Shown piece after piece: positions 43,976 through 53,999 of a DNA stretch of 64,000 nucleotides (positions are counted from its first letter, which is position 1; the number at the start of each line of letters is the position of its first letter). The notes below the pieces were generated by a model. That model was not told the DNA's origin, did no database searches, and saw only the letters and a list, made by a program, of their open reading frames with translations. The DNA comes from an uncultured Caulobacterales bacterium (lineage in GTDB: Bacteria; Pseudomonadota; Alphaproteobacteria; Caulobacterales; Caulobacteraceae), in assembly GCA_903858685.1 (NCBI GenBank), contig CAIOJR010000101.1:1-64000 (forward strand), given 5' to 3'. The position numbers were made by a program, and so were the translations under genes.

Positions 43976-44713
43976 ATGCGACTGAGACAGGTGGCCCTGG
44001 CCTCGTATCGGCTGGACGAACGGGTGGAAGCATTCTCCGAGGCCTTCGACCTCGAGGTCGCCTATCGCGATCCTCACATTCACGTTTACGGTCTGCGCAA
44101 CGCCGTCCTGCCGGCTGGAGGCGGCTTTATCGAGATTGTCGAGCCGGTGCGGGAGGACGCGTCTGCGGCCAGGTTCCTGAACCGGCGCGGCGGGGATGCG
44201 GGCTATATGGTCATACTGCAGGTGGCGGACGCGACGGCTGAGCGCGACCGCATCGCAGCCCTTGGCGTGAGGGTGGTTGAGAACATCTCCATGGCCGACT
44301 ATCGCGCGGCTCACTTCCATCCAGCCGATTTTGGCGGCGTGCTGGTTTCGGTTGATCAGCAACTGAGCGCACCCGACCATCTGGCGCCGGACGCAGACTG
44401 GACTCCCGCCGGGCCGGACTGGCGGGCCGCGAAGGGCGAGGTGGCCCTGGATCTGGCGGGCGTGGTGATAGAGGGGCCGGATCCGGACGCCCTGGCTGCG
44501 CGATGGTCACAGCTTCTGGCCCGCCCCCTGTCTGGACCCGATGGGCGCCGGTTGAAGCTGGATCGCGGAGAAATCCGGTTTGCCCTGTCAGTTTCAGGCG
44601 CATCCACCTCCATTTCCAAAATCTTGCTTAGCGGAGATGTCGAACCGGCGACGATTGGCGGGGTCCGGTTTGTCCCGATGGAGATGGAGTCAGACCAGTC
44701 GATCCAGTCTTAA
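43976..44713 (+). CDS. VOC-family (glyoxalase-like) protein
   Basis: 245 residues. MRLRQVALASYRLDERVEAF begins a beta-alpha-beta-beta-beta unit of the vicinal oxygen chelate fold, with GGGFIEIVEPVRED as the second metal-side strand and HFHPADFGGVLVSVD closing the first module. A second, weaker module follows. The His/Glu ligands of classical members are partly visible (Glu in FIEIVEP), so a glyoxalase- or dioxygenase-like function is possible. It follows the CoA synthetase gene and may be in its operon; the 3' end overlaps the convergent permease by 24 bases. Confidence 0.75.
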   Translation: MRLRQVALASYRLDERVEAFSEAFDLEVAYRDPHIHVYGLRNAVLPAGGGFIEIVEPVREDASAARFLNRRGGDAGYMVILQVADATAERDRIAALGVRVVENISMADYRAAHFHPADFGGVLVSVDQQLSAPDHLAPDADWTPAGPDWRAAKGEVALDLAGVVIEGPDPDALAARWSQLLARPLSGPDGRRLKLDRGEIRFALSVSGASTSISKILLSGDVEPATIGGVRFVPMEMESDQSIQS

Positions 44714-45484
44714 GCGCTGTCGGGGATCGCTCAGACGCGCCAGAGCCAGATAGGCCACGGACAGCGCCACCACGCCGCTGGCGCCGGCGAGAAGGAACAT
44801 CAGTAATATTTGATACTTGATGGCCTCCAAAGGGTCGACGCCAGCCAGGATCTGACCCGTCATGATGCCGGGCAGGGTGATCAGCCCCGCAGCAGACATC
44901 TGGTTGATGATCGGCAGAAGGCCGCGTCGCACGGCCTCGCGCAGGACCGGCAGGGTAGCGCTGTGAAACGCCGCTCCCAGACCAAGCTGGGCTTCGATGC
45001 TCGACTTTTCGCGCCATACCCCGCTGACCACGCCGTCCAGGGTGATGCTTCCCGCATTGAGGACCGAGCCCAGGATGATGCCGACCAGCGAGACCGCATA
45101 TTTGGGATCGTACCAGGGAACCGGACGGATAGCCGAGGTGAGCGCAAGACCCGCCGTAACGGTAGTGGCCAGCAGCACCGCCCCGCTGGCGACCGTCAGC
45201 CCGGCCAGTCCCTTGAACCTTCGCCCCGGGCGCGCCGCCATTTCGCGCGCCGCCACCGCCGCCATGACCAGAATAATCATCAGGGTGGCCAGCGGATTAT
45301 TCAGCGCGAAGACGAAACGCAGCACAAAGCCAATGGCGCTCAGTTGCACGATCATGCGCACCGCCGCCCAGACCAACTGGCGGTGAAGCTGAAGCCGAAG
45401 CAGGATCGAGGCTGCGGCGTCCACCGCCATCAGGCTCGCCGCCATCGCCAGATCAAACGGGGTGAGCGAGATCATGTCATGCAT
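44690..45484 (-). CDS. FetB-like ABC transporter permease (UPF0014)
   Basis: A 264-residue integral membrane protein with about seven hydrophobic segments. The conserved part is QLSAIGFVLRFVFALNN, then SVLNAGSITLDGVVSGVWREK and IMTGQILAGVDPLEAIKYQ, which mark the FetB/YbbM family. In Escherichia coli the FetAB pair exports iron and protects against oxidative stress. The start overlaps the 3' end of the ATPase gene by eight bases, so both are made together. Metal specificity is inferred from the family only. Confidence 0.85.
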   Translation of the reverse strand: MHDMISLTPFDLAMAASLMAVDAAASILLRLQLHRQLVWAAVRMIVQLSAIGFVLRFVFALNNPLATLMIILVMAAVAAREMAARPGRRFKGLAGLTVASGAVLLATTVTAGLALTSAIRPVPWYDPKYAVSLVGIILGSVLNAGSITLDGVVSGVWREKSSIEAQLGLGAAFHSATLPVLREAVRRGLLPIINQMSAAGLITLPGIMTGQILAGVDPLEAIKYQILLMFLLAGASGVVALSVAYLALARLSDPRQRLRLDRLV

Positions 45485-46100
45485 GATCGACCAGTCGCCG
45501 GTTGCTCATGATCAGTCTTCGCGCTTTCATCCGCTCGCCCTGGGCCGGATCGTGGGAGGCCATCAGGATCACCGCGCCCGCCGCGGCGCGCTGCGCCAAT
45601 ACCGTTTCCACCTGCTGCGCCGATGCGGGATCGAGCGGACCTGTCGGCTCGTCGAGCAGCACGGCCGGACTGTCAAGGACCAGAGCACGCACAAGGGCCA
45701 GTCGTTGTCGCTCGCCCGTGGACAGCCGCTCGACCGGACTGTCGAACAGGGTCGCAGCGACGCCGAGCCTTTGCGCCAGGGCCTTGGCGGCCGCGAGGCC
45801 GGAGGGCGGGACATGATCCGCCGCCGTGGCCGCCCACCAGCCGGACTCTGCCGCCACATAGGGGATGCTGGCGCGCCAATGATGCGCGGGCATGGCGGCG
45901 CGATCCCGTCCGTTCAGAACGACAGAGCCCTCATTGGGGTCCAGATCGGCGATCATCCGCAGAAACAGGCTCTTGCCCGAACCTGATGCGCCACTGATGC
46001 AGATAATCTCGCCGCCCGGCGCATCCAGATCGAATGGACCCGCCAGGGCGCTTTTCAGACCTGATATGTGAAGGCCGGTGGGCAGGAGGCAGGCTTTCAA
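45477..46100 (-). CDS. FetA-like ABC transporter ATP-binding protein
   Basis: A 207-residue ABC ATPase. Walker A is GASGSGKS, the signature is LSTGERQR, and Walker B is AVLLDEPTG followed by the H-loop ASHD. Its small size and coupling to a UPF0014 permease match FetA/YbbL. It powers the neighbouring FetB-like permease, probably exporting iron or another metal. ATG 46100 is used. It is divergent from the patatin gene across 189 bases. No Fur-type box was recognised by eye. Confidence 0.88.
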   Translation of the reverse strand: MKACLLPTGLHISGLKSALAGPFDLDAPGGEIICISGASGSGKSLFLRMIADLDPNEGSVVLNGRDRAAMPAHHWRASIPYVAAESGWWAATAADHVPPSGLAAAKALAQRLGVAATLFDSPVERLSTGERQRLALVRALVLDSPAVLLDEPTGPLDPASAQQVETVLAQRAAAGAVILMASHDPAQGERMKARRLIMSNRRLVDHA

Positions 46101-46289
46101 AAATGGAGGGGCGCAGGCGTGGGCCGGGCCATCAGATCCTAGGCCCGCTGTCAGCTCTTGAGCAACCGGATGAAGCGACCAAATATTTCAGGCCTCCGCC
46201 GCCAAATCGGCTGAACTTGCGGCTATGCAGCCTTTTTGTTGCGGGGCTGTATTGTGCGCGCCGATGATGATCAAGACGAAACCCACCCC

Positions 46290-47453
46290 ATGCGCCGAGC
46301 CAAGCCAATGATGAAAATCGTTCAGTTTCTGCGCATTGTGGCGGTTTCGATGGCGGCGGGCGTTCTGCTGACCGGCTGTGCGACCTTGCCGCGCGATTCG
46401 TTTTCGCTGTCCGAGGACGCGATCGCATCGCCCGCGGGCTTCGCCAATGTCCGGTTTACGGAAAACTCGCCCGCCCTCACGGCGGCGATGGAAAAGGCGC
46501 TGACGCCTGACGCCCATGGCGATGTGAACGCACTGGCCCTGTCGGGGGGCGGCGCCAACGGAGCCTATGGGGCTGGTCTTGTGTATGGCTGGGGCAAAAG
46601 CGGCGCCATGCCGAAGTTCCAGCTTGTGACGGGGGTCAGCACCGGCGCCCTGACCGCGCCCTTCGCCTTTCTGGGCCGGGACTGGAGCGAGCAACTGCGA
46701 AAATCCTATCTGGAGGGCAAGGTCTATGTGTTGCTCAAGGGGCGCGGCCTGCTCAGCCTGATCACACCCGGCCTCTTTAGTCGCGCGCCGCTGGATGATC
46801 TGGTGCGCGGCTATGTGACGGACGATCTGTTGCGCGCCGTGGCGGCAGAGCACGCCAGGGGACGGCGCCTGCTGGTGGCGACCACCAATCTGGATACGGA
46901 ACAGCTCATCGTGTGGGACATGGGGGCTATAGCGACGCGCGGCGGCGCACCGGCGCGTGAGCTGTTTGCCCAGGTTCTGGTGGCCTCGGCCAGCGTGCCC
47001 GGCGTCTTTCCGCCCAGCCTGATACAGGTGGAGAGCAACGGGCGCCGTTTTGAAGAAATGCATGTCGACGGCCAGACCGAAAGCGCCTTTTTCGCCGTGC
47101 CGCCGCGCCTTCTTCTGACCAACGCCGCTTCGGCGCAGCCGGGGCGCGTACAATTCTATATTGTCGTCAACGGGCGTATGGACAGCCTGTTCGCCGTCAC
47201 GCCGCGCTCGTCCTTGCCGATCCTGGGCCGCAGCTTCGATGTCGCAGCCCGGGCCTCAGTGCGCCAGATGCTGATTTCGACCGCGGAATTCTGCCGCCGG
47301 TCTGGCTGCGCCTTGCATGTTTCGGCCATGCCGGTTGAGCAGAAGGACGATCCGCTCGATTTTCGCGCCAAGCATATCCGGAGCCTTTTCGCGGGCGGCC
47401 AGGCCAGTCTGGACGCTGACAAGGCGTGGCAGGATGTGTCGCAACTGCCCTGA
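46290..47453 (+). CDS. Patatin-like phospholipase lipoprotein
   Basis: About 387 residues from ATG 46290; nearby starts at 46308 and 46311 are alternatives. A basic front (MRRAKPMMK) and hydrophobic stretch end in the lipobox LLTGC. The patatin domain has the oxyanion loop GGGANGAYGAG, the nucleophile in GVSTGA and the dyad Asp in HVDGQTES, where Gln replaces the usual second Gly of DGG. Patatins hydrolyse acyl chains from lipids with a Ser-Asp dyad. As a lipoprotein it should be in the envelope. Confidence 0.85.
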   Translation: MRRAKPMMKIVQFLRIVAVSMAAGVLLTGCATLPRDSFSLSEDAIASPAGFANVRFTENSPALTAAMEKALTPDAHGDVNALALSGGGANGAYGAGLVYGWGKSGAMPKFQLVTGVSTGALTAPFAFLGRDWSEQLRKSYLEGKVYVLLKGRGLLSLITPGLFSRAPLDDLVRGYVTDDLLRAVAAEHARGRRLLVATTNLDTEQLIVWDMGAIATRGGAPARELFAQVLVASASVPGVFPPSLIQVESNGRRFEEMHVDGQTESAFFAVPPRLLLTNAASAQPGRVQFYIVVNGRMDSLFAVTPRSSLPILGRSFDVAARASVRQMLISTAEFCRRSGCALHVSAMPVEQKDDPLDFRAKHIRSLFAGGQASLDADKAWQDVSQLP

Positions 47454-47613
47454 GCCGGTCCTCATCCGGGCTCATCGCCTGCAAATTAGGCAGACTGACA
47501 CGACTTGCAGCCTCACGGGCGATTGCACTCCGGGGGCTGGCGTGGTGCATGGACAGGGTGAGGCCGGGTGAGTAGCTCAGCCCTTAAAGGACGCTTGTCG
47601 CAAGGAGACGCAC

Positions 47614-50600
47614 CTGTCGGTCATCGCCGCCCTGCATCATGTCACCCGCTATAGATATGATCGCCTCGTCCAGCTGGGCCCGCAGGTGGTGCGCCTGCGT
47701 CCCGCCCCCCATTGCCCGACCCTGATTCCCAGCTATTCGCTGAAGATCGAGCCCGCCAACCACTTCATCAACTGGCAGCAGGACCCGCACGGCAACTGGC
47801 TGGCGCGGCTGGTCTTTCCAGAACAGACGCGTGAGTTCAGCATCACGGTGGACCTGACGGCCGAGATGAAGGTCGTCAATCCATTCGACTTCTTTGTGGA
47901 ACCCTATGCAGAGGTCATGCCCTTTGCCTATGGCGATGACCTGAAGTCCGATCTGGTGGCCTTCCTACAGGTCGATGAGGGCGGTCCGGCGCTGGATGAA
48001 CTGGTGGCGGGGCTGAAGACGGACGGCGCGCCGACGGTCAATTTCCTCGTCGATCTCAATGCGCGCCTGCAGAGCGAAATCCGCTATCTGGTGCGGATGG
48101 AGCCGGGCGTGCAGACGCCGGATCAGACCCTGACGCTGAAATCAGGCTCCTGTCGCGACAGCGCGTGGCTCCTGGTGCAGATCCTGCGCAAGCTGGGTTT
48201 TGCGGCGCGGTTCGTCTCGGGCTATCTGATCCAGCTCAAGGCCGATATCGACCCGATCGAGGGGCCCCAAGGCACGCGCACCGACTTTACCGACCTGCAC
48301 GCCTGGGCGGAGGCCTATATTCCCGGCGCGGGCTGGATCGGCTTTGACGTGACCTCTGGCCTGTTGTGCGGGGAGGGGCATCTGCCTCTGGCGGCGGCGG
48401 CGCATTATCGTTCGGCAGCGCCAATCTCGGGGGTGGCCAGCTACGCCGAGACCGAGTTCAGCTTCGAGATGGCTGTGACGCGGCTGGTTGAACCGATCCG
48501 CATCACCAGGCCGTTTGAGGATGCGGAATGGCAGGCTCTGGACGCGCTGGGCGACCGGGTGGACGCCGACCTCGTCAAGGGCGACGTGCGCCTGACCATG
48601 GGGGGCGAGCCGACCTTCGTCTCCATTGATGATTTCCAGTCGGCGGAATGGAACACCGCAGCTCTGGGCGACACCAAGCTCGTCATGGCCAGCCAGTTGA
48701 TCGAGCGACTGCGCGAGCGGTTCGGCAAGGGCGGGATGCTGCACCACGGCCAGGGCAAATGGTATCCTGGCGAGCCCCTGCCGCGCTGGGCGCTGGGCCT
48801 GTTCTGGCGCAAGGATGGACAGCCCGTCTGGCGCGGTCTGGCCGATCACGCCGCGCGCCATACGCCGCGCACGCCGGATGCGGGCGCCTTCCTGACCCGG
48901 CTGGCGGCGCGCCTGATGCTGGATCCGGCCCATGTGTCGGCGGCGCGTGAAGACCCGCTGCACTGGATCCGCACCGAGGCCGATCTGCCGCCTGGCGTCG
49001 CGCTGGACGAGGCCGAGCTGGACGGCGCCCTGACCCGCGACACCCTGCGCCGGGCGATGGAAGGCGGGCTGTCCAAGGCGGTGGGCTATGTCTTGCCCTT
49101 GCGCCGCGCCCTCTATGCGCACGAGGGCGATGGTTGGGTCAGCGAGGCGTGGACCTTCGCCCGCGAGCATCTGTTTCTGATTCCCGGGGATTCGCCGGTC
49201 GGGCTGCGTCTGCCCTTGGCGGGCCTGCCGACGGTGGCGCCGGACGACTATCCCTATATTGTCTCGCCCGACCCGTTCGAGGACCGTGGCCCTCTGCCGG
49301 ACCTGTCGGCCATTTACGCCCTGACGACGTCCAAGACGGCCATGCCCGCAAAGAAGAGCGCGAAGGCCAAGCCCTCCATCGTTCGCACGGCCCTGTCGGC
49401 TGAGGTGCGAGACGACCACCTCTATGTCTTCATGCCGCCGGTCGCCACGGTTGAGGATTATTTCGAACTTCTGGCCCATATCGAGGTGGCGGCGCAGGAC
49501 CTGCCCCTGCGGATCGAGGGATATGCCCCGCCGGACGATGCGCGCGTCGGCGTGTTGAAAGTGACGCCAGATCCCGGCGTGATCGAGGTCAATGTCCACC
49601 CGGCGGCCAGCTGGCGTGAGGCGGTGGAGATCACGACCGGCGTCTATGACGATGCGCGCGCCGGACGGCTGGGCGCGGACAAGTTCATGATCGACGGGCG
49701 CCACACCGGCACGGGCGGCGGCGCGCATGTGGTGATGGGGGCGGCGAGCCCGGCGGACTCGCCCTTTCTTCGGCGGCCCGACCTGTTGAAGAGCATGCTG
49801 GTCTACTGGCAGCGTCATCCGGCCCTGTCCTACCTGTTCTCCGGCCTGTTCGTCGGTCCCACCAGTCAGGCGCCGCGGGTGGACGAGGCGCGCCACGATG
49901 CCCTTTATGAGCTGGATATCGCCCTGGATTTTGTGCCGCTGCCGGGGGAGGGCGAGCCGCCCGCGCCCTGGCTGGTCGACCGTCTCCTGCGCAATCTGCT
50001 GACCGATGTGGCGGGAAATACTCACCGCAGCGAGATCTGCATCGACAAGCTCTATTCGCCCGACGGCTCCGCCGGCCGGTTGGGCCTGCTGGAGATGCGC
50101 GGCTTTGAGATGCCGCCGGATGCGCGGATGAATCTGGCGCAGCAACTCCTGATCCGCGCCCTGATCGCCTGGTTCTGGCGCGAGCCGCAACAGGGGCCTC
50201 TGGTGCGGTGGGGAACTGCGCTTCATGACCGGTTCATGCTGCCCCACTTTGTCTGGAGCGACTTTCTGGACGTGTTACGGGACCTTAAGAGTGCGGGCTA
50301 CGCCTTTGATCCCAAATGGTTTGAGGCCCAGCGCGCGTTTCGCTTCCCTGTCCATGGAGAGGTGCAGTATGGCGGCGTGTCGCTGGAGCTTCGACACGCG
50401 CTGGAGCCTTGGCATGTCATGGGCGAGGAGAATACGGGCGGCGGCACGGTGCGCTTTGTCGACTCCTCGGTGGAGCGGCTTCAGGTGCTGGCGACCGGCT
50501 TCAACCCGGCGCGCCACATCATCACCTGCAATGGCCGCGCCCTGCCCATGACCCCCACGGGCGCCTCGCTGCAGGCGGTGGCGGGCGTGCGCTACAAGGC

Positions 50601-50886
50601 CTGGAAGCTGCCAAGCGGTCTGCATCCGACCCTGCCGGTCGATGCGCCCCTGACCTTCGATATTGTGGACAGGGCGAATGGGCGCTCTCTCGGCGGCTGC
50701 GTATACAATGTCGCCCATCCGGGCGGACGCAGCTATGACACCTTCCCGATCAACGCCTATGAGGCCGAGGCCCGCCGCAAGGCGCGGTTCCAGAGCCACG
50801 GCCACAGCCCCGGCGATCTGGCGCCCGCGCCGCCGGAGCTGTCCTGGGAGTTTCCAACCACGCTGGATCTGCGGCGCAAGGGCTGA
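47614..50886 (+). CDS. Transglutaminase-family protein with DUF2126 domain, CTG start
   Basis: A 1,090-residue cytosolic-looking protein. The amino-terminal part includes a bacterial transglutaminase-like fold with the Cys in [14 protein letters not shown], His in [12 protein letters not shown] and Asp in FDVTSG; the remaining two thirds is the DUF2126 type, with [14 protein letters not shown] and [17 protein letters not shown] as markers. The start is unusual. The family typically begins with a strand like [10 protein letters not shown] followed by [13 protein letters not shown]; here that exact sequence is encoded upstream of the first GTG (47686). The only in-frame codon placed after a Shine-Dalgarno (AGGAG at 47603-47607) is CTG at 47614, giving [15 protein letters not shown]. 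No ATG, GTG or TTG lies in frame between the stop at 47569 and 47686. Confidence 0.85.
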   Translation: MSVIAALHHVTRYRYDRLVQLGPQVVRLRPAPHCPTLIPSYSLKIEPANHFINWQQDPHGNWLARLVFPEQTREFSITVDLTAEMKVVNPFDFFVEPYAEVMPFAYGDDLKSDLVAFLQVDEGGPALDELVAGLKTDGAPTVNFLVDLNARLQSEIRYLVRMEPGVQTPDQTLTLKSGSCRDSAWLLVQILRKLGFAARFVSGYLIQLKADIDPIEGPQGTRTDFTDLHAWAEAYIPGAGWIGFDVTSGLLCGEGHLPLAAAAHYRSAAPISGVASYAETEFSFEMAVTRLVEPIRITRPFEDAEWQALDALGDRVDADLVKGDVRLTMGGEPTFVSIDDFQSAEWNTAALGDTKLVMASQLIERLRERFGKGGMLHHGQGKWYPGEPLPRWALGLFWRKDGQPVWRGLADHAARHTPRTPDAGAFLTRLAARLMLDPAHVSAAREDPLHWIRTEADLPPGVALDEAELDGALTRDTLRRAMEGGLSKAVGYVLPLRRALYAHEGDGWVSEAWTFAREHLFLIPGDSPVGLRLPLAGLPTVAPDDYPYIVSPDPFEDRGPLPDLSAIYALTTSKTAMPAKKSAKAKPSIVRTALSAEVRDDHLYVFMPPVATVEDYFELLAHIEVAAQDLPLRIEGYAPPDDARVGVLKVTPDPGVIEVNVHPAASWREAVEITTGVYDDARAGRLGADKFMIDGRHTGTGGGAHVVMGAASPADSPFLRRPDLLKSMLVYWQRHPALSYLFSGLFVGPTSQAPRVDEARHDALYELDIALDFVPLPGEGEPPAPWLVDRLLRNLLTDVAGNTHRSEICIDKLYSPDGSAGRLGLLEMRGFEMPPDARMNLAQQLLIRALIAWFWREPQQGPLVRWGTALHDRFMLPHFVWSDFLDVLRDLKSAGYAFDPKWFEAQRAFRFPVHGEVQYGGVSLELRHALEPWHVMGEENTGGGTVRFVDSSVERLQVLATGFNPARHIITCNGRALPMTPTGASLQAVAGVRYKAWKLPSGLHPTLPVDAPLTFDIVDRANGRSLGGCVYNVAHPGGRSYDTFPINAYEAEARRKARFQSHGHSPGDLAPAPPELSWEFPTTLDLRRKG

Positions 50887-50913
50887 GCGTCATCCGCTCA
50901 GCTCGAAACCGCC

Positions 50914-52122
50914 TCAGGTCAGGGCCTCGCCCGCCGCGTCAAGGCCGAGTTCCGCCAGCACTTCTGCGGTGTGTTCGCCAATGCGGGGCGGGTCGCGGCG
51001 GATAGTGGCGGGCGTGCGCTCGAACCGCAGTCCGGGCTTCATCGCCTTGTAGGCGCCTTCGCTGTCCAGATGGCGTTCTTCAAAGAGGGTCTGGCTGAGT
51101 TGCGGATCGTTGAAGATGTCCATCGGCCGGTTGGCGCGCATGGCTGGCACGGAGTGCTCGCGGCACAGCGCCATCCATTCCTCATTGGTATAGGCGCCCG
51201 CCGCCTCCTCCATCATGGCGTAATATTCGGCGACGCGTTCCTTGCCCGATGCTTTTGAGGTGAAGCGCTCGCTCTCATAGGCGTCTGGCAGGCCGCCCAA
51301 CTCCATGAATTTGGCCGATTGGACGGGCGTCGCCGGATAGATGCAGATATAGCCGTCCTTGGACTTGTAGGGGCGGCGATAGGGGGTGAGCGAGGTGGTG
51401 AAGCCGAAATTGCCCGTGGGGGGTGTATAGGTCTGGTTGTACAGATGCTCGGCCATGATGAAGCCGGTGAAGGTTTCCAGCATGGGCACAGCGACATATT
51501 GCCCCTCTCCGGTATGTTCCTTGTGACGAAGGGCCGCCAGGGTCGCGATGGTTGCGAACAGGCCGCAGGTCTTGTCTGCGATGACTGAGGGCAGGGGACG
51601 GAAGGCGGCGGTCGGGTCGCCCAGTTGATCGAGCCCGCCGGAGCCGCTGGCCGACTGGATCAGGTCGTCAAACGCCTGAAGCCCTGCATAGGGACCGGCG
51701 GCGTCATAGCCCATGGCCTCGACATAGATGATGTCCGGCTTGATGGCGGCCACGTCGGCATAGGCGAAGCCCATCCGGGCCAGAGCCTGGGGCCGCATAT
51801 TGTGAATGAAGATGTCGGCGGTCGCGATCAGCTTGCGAAGCGCGCGCTTGCCCGGCTCCGACTTCAGGTCCAGGGCAACCGAGCGCTTGTTGCGATTAAA
51901 GGCGATGAAGGTGGGGCCCAATTCTTTGGAATTGGGGGGCTTTCCGTTGCGCCTCTGGCGGTCGCCAGAGGGCTCCTCGATCTTGATCACATCGGCGCCC
52001 AGATCGCCCAGGGTCTGGGTCGCATAGGGACCGAGCACGTACTGGGTCAGGTCGACGACGCGCACGCCGTTCAGCGCACCCTTGGGCAGGGCCTTGTTCG
52101 ATGGATCGGTCGGGTTCGTCAT
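50914..52122 (-). CDS. CaiB/BaiF (family III) CoA transferase
   Basis: A 402-residue family III CoA transferase. VRVVDLTQYVLGPYATQTLGDLGADVIKIE is the standard front (shown as VVDLTQYVLGPYA and GADVIKIE), FAFNRNKRSVALDLK-type sequence follows, and the catalytic Asp is in LQAFDDLIQSASG. The family moves CoA between carboxylates. In hydrophobic-substrate catabolism it activates carnitine, aryl or terpene acids and racemises 2-methylacyl-CoA. It is divergent from the rRNA methyltransferase gene. Confidence 0.9.
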   Translation of the reverse strand: MTNPTDPSNKALPKGALNGVRVVDLTQYVLGPYATQTLGDLGADVIKIEEPSGDRQRRNGKPPNSKELGPTFIAFNRNKRSVALDLKSEPGKRALRKLIATADIFIHNMRPQALARMGFAYADVAAIKPDIIYVEAMGYDAAGPYAGLQAFDDLIQSASGSGGLDQLGDPTAAFRPLPSVIADKTCGLFATIATLAALRHKEHTGEGQYVAVPMLETFTGFIMAEHLYNQTYTPPTGNFGFTTSLTPYRRPYKSKDGYICIYPATPVQSAKFMELGGLPDAYESERFTSKASGKERVAEYYAMMEEAAGAYTNEEWMALCREHSVPAMRANRPMDIFNDPQLSQTLFEERHLDSEGAYKAMKPGLRFERTPATIRRDPPRIGEHTAEVLAELGLDAAGEALT

Positions 52123-52306
52123 GCGTGTCTACTCCCAAAGGCTCGGCTCGGCCTGTTTGTCGGCCCGTTCATGCGCCCAATCAGACCCGTTTTCGGCGCA
52201 CAAGAAAAGTCTGTGTTTGCAGTCTGCGCGGTCGGCGGCTCTGGACATGGGGCTGCGCCTGCCGCAATGCGTCTGTCTTGCGTCAGGTGACGGCGCGGAA
52301 GGATAG

Positions 52307-53227
52307 ATGGATTTGACCCAGAGCCCCGCCGCCTGCGTTTTTGGCGCCCCGCCGCACGGACTGCCCGTGGCCCGGATCGGGGCGGTGCAGGTCTCTCCGC
52401 TCACGCCCGGTTCGGTGGCGCTTGAGGATCTGGCGGCGGACAGTCTGGAAGATGCCGTGATCTGCGCCCCGCCGGGTACGGTGGAGCGTCGTTATGTGCT
52501 GGCCCTGACGCTCAGGGCTCTGAAGCCCGGCGCGTCGATGACGGTGATGGCGCCCAAGGACAAGGGCGGCTCAAGGCTTGGCAGGGAACTGGCCGATTTC
52601 GGCTGCGAAGTGGACGAAAACGGGCGCCGCCATCAGCGGATATGCGCGACGACGCGCCCTGCGACGCCGGTCGGGGTCGAGGCCGCGATCGAGGCGGGAC
52701 GCCCAAGGATTGTCGAGCGGCTCGGCCTCTGGAGCCAACCGGGCCTGTTCAGTTGGGATCGACCCGATCCCGGTACAGAGCTTCTTCTGTCCGTGCTGCC
52801 CGCCCTGTCCGGCAAGGGCGCCGATCTGGGCTGTGGCGTCGGCCTGATCGCACGCGCCCTCCTGGTCAATCTGGCCGTGACAGGACTTGATCTGGTGGAT
52901 GTGGATCGGCGCGCCATAGCTGCTGCGGAACATAATGTGCTCGACGCCCGCGCCCGCTTTCACTGGAGCGACGTCAGGGCGGCGCCGGACTTGTCCGGCC
53001 TCGATTTTGTCGTGATGAACCCCCCGTTCCATGATGGCGGCGCGGAGGACAAGGCCTTGGGGCAGGCCTTTATCCGACGCGGCCGCGACATGCTGCGCAA
53101 GGGCGGGGCGATGTGGCTGGTCGCCAATCGGCACTTGCCCTATGAGGCTGTCCTGAATGAACAGTTCTCGGCCGTGACGCCGCGCGCCGACAAGGCGGGT
53201 TTCAAGGTCTATGAGGCGCGCCGATGA
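52307..53227 (+). CDS. RsmC-like class I SAM-dependent methyltransferase
   Basis: 306 residues in two parts, as in RsmC-type guanine-N2 methyltransferases. The first half is a degenerate methyltransferase-like domain. The active half has the SAM loop GADLGCGVGLIARAL, the acidic ribose contact in LDLVDVDRRAI and the catalytic NPPFHDGG. NPPF supports base N-methylation of RNA or protein glutamine; similarity and the RsuA-like partner favour 16S rRNA. Its stop overlaps the next start by four bases, so an rRNA modification pair is translated together. Confidence 0.82.
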   Translation: MDLTQSPAACVFGAPPHGLPVARIGAVQVSPLTPGSVALEDLAADSLEDAVICAPPGTVERRYVLALTLRALKPGASMTVMAPKDKGGSRLGRELADFGCEVDENGRRHQRICATTRPATPVGVEAAIEAGRPRIVERLGLWSQPGLFSWDRPDPGTELLLSVLPALSGKGADLGCGVGLIARALLVNLAVTGLDLVDVDRRAIAAAEHNVLDARARFHWSDVRAAPDLSGLDFVVMNPPFHDGGAEDKALGQAFIRRGRDMLRKGGAMWLVANRHLPYEAVLNEQFSAVTPRADKAGFKVYEARR

Positions 53228-53976
53228 GCGTGGCCACGCGTCTTGACCGGCTTCTGGCCAATATGGGCTATGGATCTCGGCGTGAGATGCAGCAGCTGGT
53301 CAAGCAGGGCGGCGTGACGCTGGACGGGGCGCCCGTCAAGGTCGCCGACATGAAGGTCGATGTCGGACTGGACCTGTCCGACCGGTTAAAGATCCGCGGC
53401 GCACGCCTCGATCCGCCGCCGGGTCTGGTGCTGATGATGCACAAGCCTGTGGGCGTGACCTGTTCGCACAAGGATGCAGGCGTGCTGGTCTATTCCCTGC
53501 TGCCCAACCGCTGGCGCGCGCGGGAGCCGGCGATTTCCACCGTCGGGCGGCTCGACAAGGAGACCTCGGGCCTTTTGCTGCTGACCGATGACGGGGACCT
53601 TCTGCACCGGATCATCTCGCCCCGCAAACAGGTGGCCAAACGTTACCTGGCCAGGCTCGCCCGTCCGCTTGACGGCGGCGAGGCGGCCCTGTTTGCCGCG
53701 GGCGGGCTGATACTGGAGGGCGACGACAAGCCGGTCGCGCCTGCGCTGCTGGAACCCATTTCGCCCAATCAGGCCTATCTGACGGTGACGGAGGGGCGGT
53801 ATCATCAGGTTCGGCGCATGTTCGCCGCCGTCGGCAATCACGTGGAGGCGCTTCATCGCGACCGGATAGGCGCGCTGGAATTGCCAACCGATCTGGAACC
53901 GGGGCGCTACCGCCTGATGACCCCGGACGAGATCAATGCGATCTTCGCCCCCGGCGCCAGTGAGAGCGCCGCCTGA
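53224..53976 (+). CDS. rsuA: RsuA-family 16S rRNA pseudouridine synthase
   Basis: 250 residues. An S4-type RNA-binding domain (TRLDRLLANMGYGSRREMQQLVKQ begins it; shown as LDRLLANMGYGSRRE) is followed by the catalytic domain. The catalytic Asp is in TVGRLDKETSGLLLLTDDG and YHQVRRMFAAVGNHV is the conserved late motif. RsuA makes pseudouridine 516 of 16S rRNA; RluB/E/F relatives share the motifs, so the exact site is inferred. Start ATG 53224 overlaps the methyltransferase stop. Confidence 0.85.
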   Translation: MSVATRLDRLLANMGYGSRREMQQLVKQGGVTLDGAPVKVADMKVDVGLDLSDRLKIRGARLDPPPGLVLMMHKPVGVTCSHKDAGVLVYSLLPNRWRAREPAISTVGRLDKETSGLLLLTDDGDLLHRIISPRKQVAKRYLARLARPLDGGEAALFAAGGLILEGDDKPVAPALLEPISPNQAYLTVTEGRYHQVRRMFAAVGNHVEALHRDRIGALELPTDLEPGRYRLMTPDEINAIFAPGASESAA

Positions 53977-53999
53977 ACTGACTCTGGAGTTTTCCGCCG

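Noticed and set aside
47566..47580. tRNA-like start GGGTGAGTAGCTCAG
   Set aside because: No anticodon stem, T-loop or acceptor end follows; it is a chance match before the transglutaminase gene.
48142..50247. 701-residue minus-strand open frame
   Set aside because: Shadow of the DUF2126 protein; rich in Arg, Gln and His with no recognisable domain.
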